Program-made: the position numbers and the translations under genes | Assembly: GCF_001649575.2 (NCBI RefSeq) | Contig: NC_051453.1 | Span: forward strand, 17,309,953 to 17,373,952 | DNA from: Kryptolebias marmoratus | Lineage: Eukaryota > Chordata > Actinopteri > Cyprinodontiformes > Rivulidae | Reading direction: 5' to 3' | Length of the DNA: 64,000 bases | The notes under the pieces: model-generated | What the model saw: only the letters and a program-made list of their open reading frames with translations | What the model was told of the DNA's origin: nothing | Database searches by the model: none | Part shown: piece after piece, positions 60,390 to 64,000 of the stretch | How the letters are laid out: each line of letters begins with the position of its first letter | Numbering within the stretch: the first letter of the stretch is position 1

Positions 60390-61325
60390 ATATCTTACCT
60401 GTTGTAGATAGCGCACTAAAAAACCTCAGTTTGGAGAAATGAGAGTTTAAAGAGATAGTTTGGCCATTTTAAAATGGTCTGTCAAATAGTTATCAATGGG
60501 TAGCAGGGGAGCCACTACCTATTCAAACTTGTCCTCTCCTAAATTTATGTCTGTAAAAAAAAAGTTATACATATAACATCCTGGCCTCCTACCCCCCTGG
60601 TGGCACCCCTGATAGGTACTCAGAGTAGAGGTTAGCCATACTGGGGCCTTCTTTAAAGTGTCTTTTTAGGCCAATGAAACAATTCAAGCTCAAAAATGAC
60701 AACTATTGTGAAAAAAATCACCATGTTAGCAAAAACAAAACCTCTATATACACTATAAAGAAGGCACCAGTCCAGCTCGCTGTTAGCCTACTGTAGGACC
60801 TCCTCGGTTCCTAATGATGTCACAGCTGATAGATGCTAACTATTGATAACCATTTGGTAAAAAATCACTACAAAAATGGCCAAACTATCCTTATCAGGTC
60901 AAACAAGCTAACAGCTAACCCAAGAGAGGCTAAAACAGATAGCTATGGTCCTAAAACACATCTCAAAATTTTCCACAACTCTTCATGTGAACATAAATCT
61001 TTTACATAAACGTAAGTTTCACATTAGTCGTTTACACCGAATTCTGTTTTTCTGAAAGCACAAACGGCAGCGGCAGCTAGCTGCACCACTTCTGAGGAAC
61101 TTCCTGTCGGAATTTCATAATTTGTATGCTGAAAGAAGTGAGTAATGTGAAACACTGGTATAAAATGTATAAATTGAAGTTGGAAAGAGGAGTATTAAAA
61201 TGTTTGAGATTGAAGCTACTTTGGTCTTGGCCCCACAGAGTAGCTGCTCAGTCTGTTCAAAGTCAAAACTCCATTTCTCCAAACTGAGGCTGTTTAAAGA
61301 AATATCCACAACAGGTAAGATTTTT
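60390..61325. mobile_element. MITE-like element with long inverted ends
   Basis: The left arm (60390-60480) and the right arm (about 61265-61325) pair as inverted repeats around 'atttctccaaactgagg' and 'acaacaggtaagat'. A second inverted pair, 'gatagtttggccatttt' (60453-60469) and 'aaaatggccaaactatcc' (60875-60892), lies inside. No coding frame is seen. The same words occur at 29930-30256. Confidence 0.55.
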
Positions 61326-61659
61326 TTTTTTTTAGAACATTTCCACAAAACCCCAGTTCGAGAGACTTGAACTCTTGTTAGTCAGATACGGTTAGCAGAA
61401 CTAGTTACACTCAAAATATAAACGTGGCAATGATAAATCCATACATAAGGAAAAGTGCTTCATAGTCATAGTAAAAGGTCTAACTTGTAACAGTGAACCA
61501 GCAGAGTCAGAAAAACTGGAACAGGTTCATTGAAAAAAAGGGTTGAATAATGGAAATGACACCATTTTTTTGTTATGTTTTTTCCCCTCTCTTTATGACA
61601 TTTATCAGGAAAAAAAAAAGTATTCTATTAATTAAACAGACAGACATAATTATGGAGCT

Positions 61660-61669
61660 TTTATTTATT
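61660..61669 (-). terminator. Polyadenylation signal of paics
   Basis: On the minus strand AATAAATAAA gives two overlapping AATAAA hexamers about 95 bases past the paics stop codon. Confidence 0.6.
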
Positions 61670-61762
61670 AGTGACTTAATGGAATGATTTGTGTGCAAGG
61701 AACATCTAAGGTTACTGGGCAAAACTAAGGCATGACACTTCGGGAAGAGAGCACAGATTGGT

Positions 61763-63697
61763 CTAAGCCACATCGAGGCTGCAGGCTTGTAGTTTCTGAT
61801 CCGCAACCTTGAGGGAGACCCAGGTGTTGAGCATGGAAGCCCTCAGTTTGCACCACACCAGGTGATTGCTCAAGCCGATGATCTGCGCTGCGAACTGAGC
61901 GGCAGCCTCGGGAGAAAGGACTGTGGAGCAGCCGAGGCCTGCGGAGAAAACGAAAGGAGAAGAAACTCGGTGGGTACGACGGGTAAGCCTTCATGATGTT
62001 GAAGCACACGTCTGCGTTTCTGCTCACCACTCGGCATACGGAGAGATGACCACACATCTTGAGCTCCCCAGTCTGGAGTGAGAGGAGGACAGTTGATGAC
62101 AGGAGAAGCGGTGTTTCCAGACATCACTGGCCCGAGGCCGTTACTCCTGCCGGCGACAGCCACGAATACGGTCGGGACACCGTCACCTGACAAAAAAAAC
62201 GCGTTTGAAATATCAAGATATGTTAGAAAATCGCCCCGTCAAACAAGCGGGTGTTCAAAATTCACGCACACCTTCGTATTCTGCTTTGATCCGGAGAGTC
62301 TCATCTGGACCCTTGTGTGCCGAGGTGACCCTGAGGATGCAGGGGATCCCGTAGGAGGTGCAGGCCTTCCTGATTTTCTCACAGTGCGCCATGTCTGAGG
62401 TAGAGCCCATCAGGACCACCACCCTGCCCCTGGCCTTGGGCTCCAGCAGCAGCTAAAAACACACAAATCCAATTAAACAACATAAACATGTTCTTACATT
62501 GTTGGAAAACTAAACCAAATAAGAGCCTTAAGACGGGGGGGCTTGGTATACCTCCACCCTTTCAGAAACCCACTCAAAGTTTCGCTTCACCATTTGCATA
62601 GCTTCTGGAGTAACTTCTTTTAGGTCTCGGTACACCTGGAAAGTTAGAGAAAAAAGGGTTTCACTGTTTTACATTTCACTGAAAGCCAATAAAATTACAT
62701 TTAAAAAAAAAGGCAAATAAAAGCTCTGACCTGCTTATCTTTTTGCTGGCTCCGATCTCCGGCGGGCCACAGCCTCCATGAATCGTTGTCGATCACGTCA
62801 GCGAGGACGATCTCTCGTGTCTTCACGTTCACACCAAACTCGATCTACGAGCAAAGAGGAACAAAACGAAAGGCCTTGCAATTTGTGAAGGAGCGCATAA
62901 CGCCCGCTGCCTTTCGAGCCAGAGGTTGACACCAAGATCGCTGAATGTTGGGAAATGACAGTGGTAGCCATTTTGGTCAAATGTTACTCTAATCTCAGGC
63001 GAGATGTCACACTCAGAAAAGATGTAAGGGATGATACTCAGCTACTACCACATAAAATTCAATCATATCAGCTCAATATCTGTAAAACTGACCGAGTTGT
63101 GGCCTTTTATGTGTTGGTTGATGTGAATTAGCCATCTTAAATTGGACTGATACCAAAAGTTAATCAGTTGTAGAGAATATTGTCTGCCTTCGCCTTTCGG
63201 TAAAAATGTCAGTCAGCGTTAAAATCAGTGAGACACCAGCAGAGGGTGACGTTGGCTTACCTTCATGTCCACCAGGGTGCAGTTCTGAGTGGCCCAAGCC
63301 TTCTCCAGAATCTCAAAGATGGCCACCGTGCTGCGGTTCATGATGTCCACCTCACACTGACCGACAGAGAGCCCAGCCAGAGAGAAGTTAGCAGCCAGGA
63401 GCTGCTCTTCTGACCACTGAGGGTCATTGTTGGCATCATCCTTAAACCAGAACAGTCATTCAGCGCACATGCTTAAGACACATTATTGGGCGCCATTCGG
63501 ACGAGCCGCGAGGCTTACTTTAAAGAACATTTCCATCTTCAGGGGGGCGAAACGGTACCCCTCTTTGACTCCTGGATTCCTCTTCAGGAAGGACCCAGTT
63601 GCCACTCTCCGACACACCCACTCAATGGGAATCATCTCGCAGTGGGCGGCGACAAACGCAGTGTCCGAGTGCTGCTTCACAAAGGCGGTCTTAATGC
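61763..63697 (-). CDS. paics: PAICS: SAICAR synthetase / AIR carboxylase, 3' part (continues beyond window)
   Basis: PAICS catalyses two consecutive cytosolic steps of purine synthesis: AIR carboxylation and SAICAR formation. Minus-strand exons, 5' to 3': 63697-63519, 63440-63261, 62844-62731, 62635-62552, 62452-62272, 62186-62028, 61938-61763. They join in phase and encode about 356 residues. The first three exons are the end of the SAICAR synthetase domain ([19 protein letters not shown], then [21 protein letters not shown]). Exon 62635-62552 ([10 protein letters not shown]) is the linker. The last three are the AIR carboxylase domain, with the mononucleotide-binding start [43 protein letters not shown] and SPVINCPPL. 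It ends LDVA. No break is seen. The N-terminal exons lie right of the first visible exon, and mostly beyond the window. The gene is convergent with rem2. Confidence 0.95.
62870..63225 (-). repeat. 'aaaatggctataactcagt' family, minus copy in paics intron
   Basis: In complement it has 'gtagctgagtatcatcc', 'attgagctgatatgattg' and 'atggctaattcacatcaa'. It lies between the paics exons 62731-62844 and 63261-63440. Confidence 0.6.
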
Positions 63698-63844
63698 CTG
63701 GAAAACAGGGAGGGGGGTCAAAAAACTACACAGCAGCCTCCACTTACATTGTCCTACTGACATCTTCATTTTCCTCGTAACGCACCTCAGTTGTTTTGCT
63801 TTGCTGTGCAACTCACAGAACTACAAACGATTTTTTTCCTGTTA

Positions 63845-64000
63845 GTGAGACAAATTCATGCCCAAGTTGAATGCAGCATAATCGCCCGCTGCCTTCCATG
63901 CCAGATCAGTTTAAACTAAAAATCATGTTGCGTTGAGAATTGGGGGAGCTGTAGACATTTTAATCAAGGTCAGTCTGATGCAATATCGTGAGAGGTCATG
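63845..64000 (-). repeat. 'aaaatggctataactcagt' family, minus copy cut by the window end
   Basis: It shows 'cgcccgctgccttccatgcc' and 'ttttaatcaaggtcagtctg', as in the other minus copies, in the paics intron upstream of 63697. It runs off the window. Confidence 0.5.

Noticed and set aside
1..64000. tRNA, rRNA, CRISPR arrays or bacterial-type operons
   Set aside because: None seen. The only tRNA-like boxes belong to the SINE at 29150-29360, which is too worn to be a tRNA gene.

Overview
The window is nuclear DNA of a ray-finned (teleost) fish. This rests on spliced vertebrate genes with GT-AG introns, fish-type interspersed repeats (Tc1-like, hAT, L2-like LINE, tRNA-derived SINE, several MITE-like families), AT-rich introns and one run of N. 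There are no operons, ribosome binding sites or CRISPR arrays.

Four protein-coding genes and one pseudogene can be read. (1) carmil3-like, + strand, 2135-24166: 23 exons and 1,064 codons before the stop. The 5' part (PH domain and early leucine-rich repeats) lies left of the window. (2) A broken SUN-domain gene, - strand, 29716-31594: clean N-terminal exons, but frameshifts and in-frame stops in the SUN domain. (3) nrl, + strand, coding 42545-46796: a long-type Maf bZIP factor of 428 aa in four coding exons, with upstream 5'UTR. (4) rem2-like RGK GTPase, + strand, coding 50885-58233: 302 aa in five coding exons. (5) paics, - strand, 61763 to beyond the right part of the window: the last seven exons, covering the end of the SAICAR synthetase domain and all of the AIR carboxylase domain.

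The genes do not form one pathway. carmil3 acts on actin capping, nrl on photoreceptor transcription, rem2 on calcium channels and cytoskeleton, and paics on purine synthesis. The grouping is syntenic: CARMIL3, NRL and REM2 lie in the same region of human chromosome 14q11-q12, which supports the paralog calls. paics is a fish-side neighbour.

Much of the rest is repeats. Clear elements are a solo LTR (689-1399) with a perfect 5-bp duplication, a hAT element (19986-21180) holding the assembly gap, three decayed Tc1-like elements with long inverted repeats, a TTAA-flanked element in the third coding intron of nrl, a MITE-like element at 60390-61325, and a roughly 350-450 bp family present in at least ten pieces. 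The last rem2 intron before its GTPase exons holds a GTAC-rich minisatellite of about 900 bp. I found no clear new biological system. The best leads are the SUN pseudogene, the 14-residue tandem repeats in the carmil3 tail, the shortened switch region of rem2 and the GTAC minisatellite.
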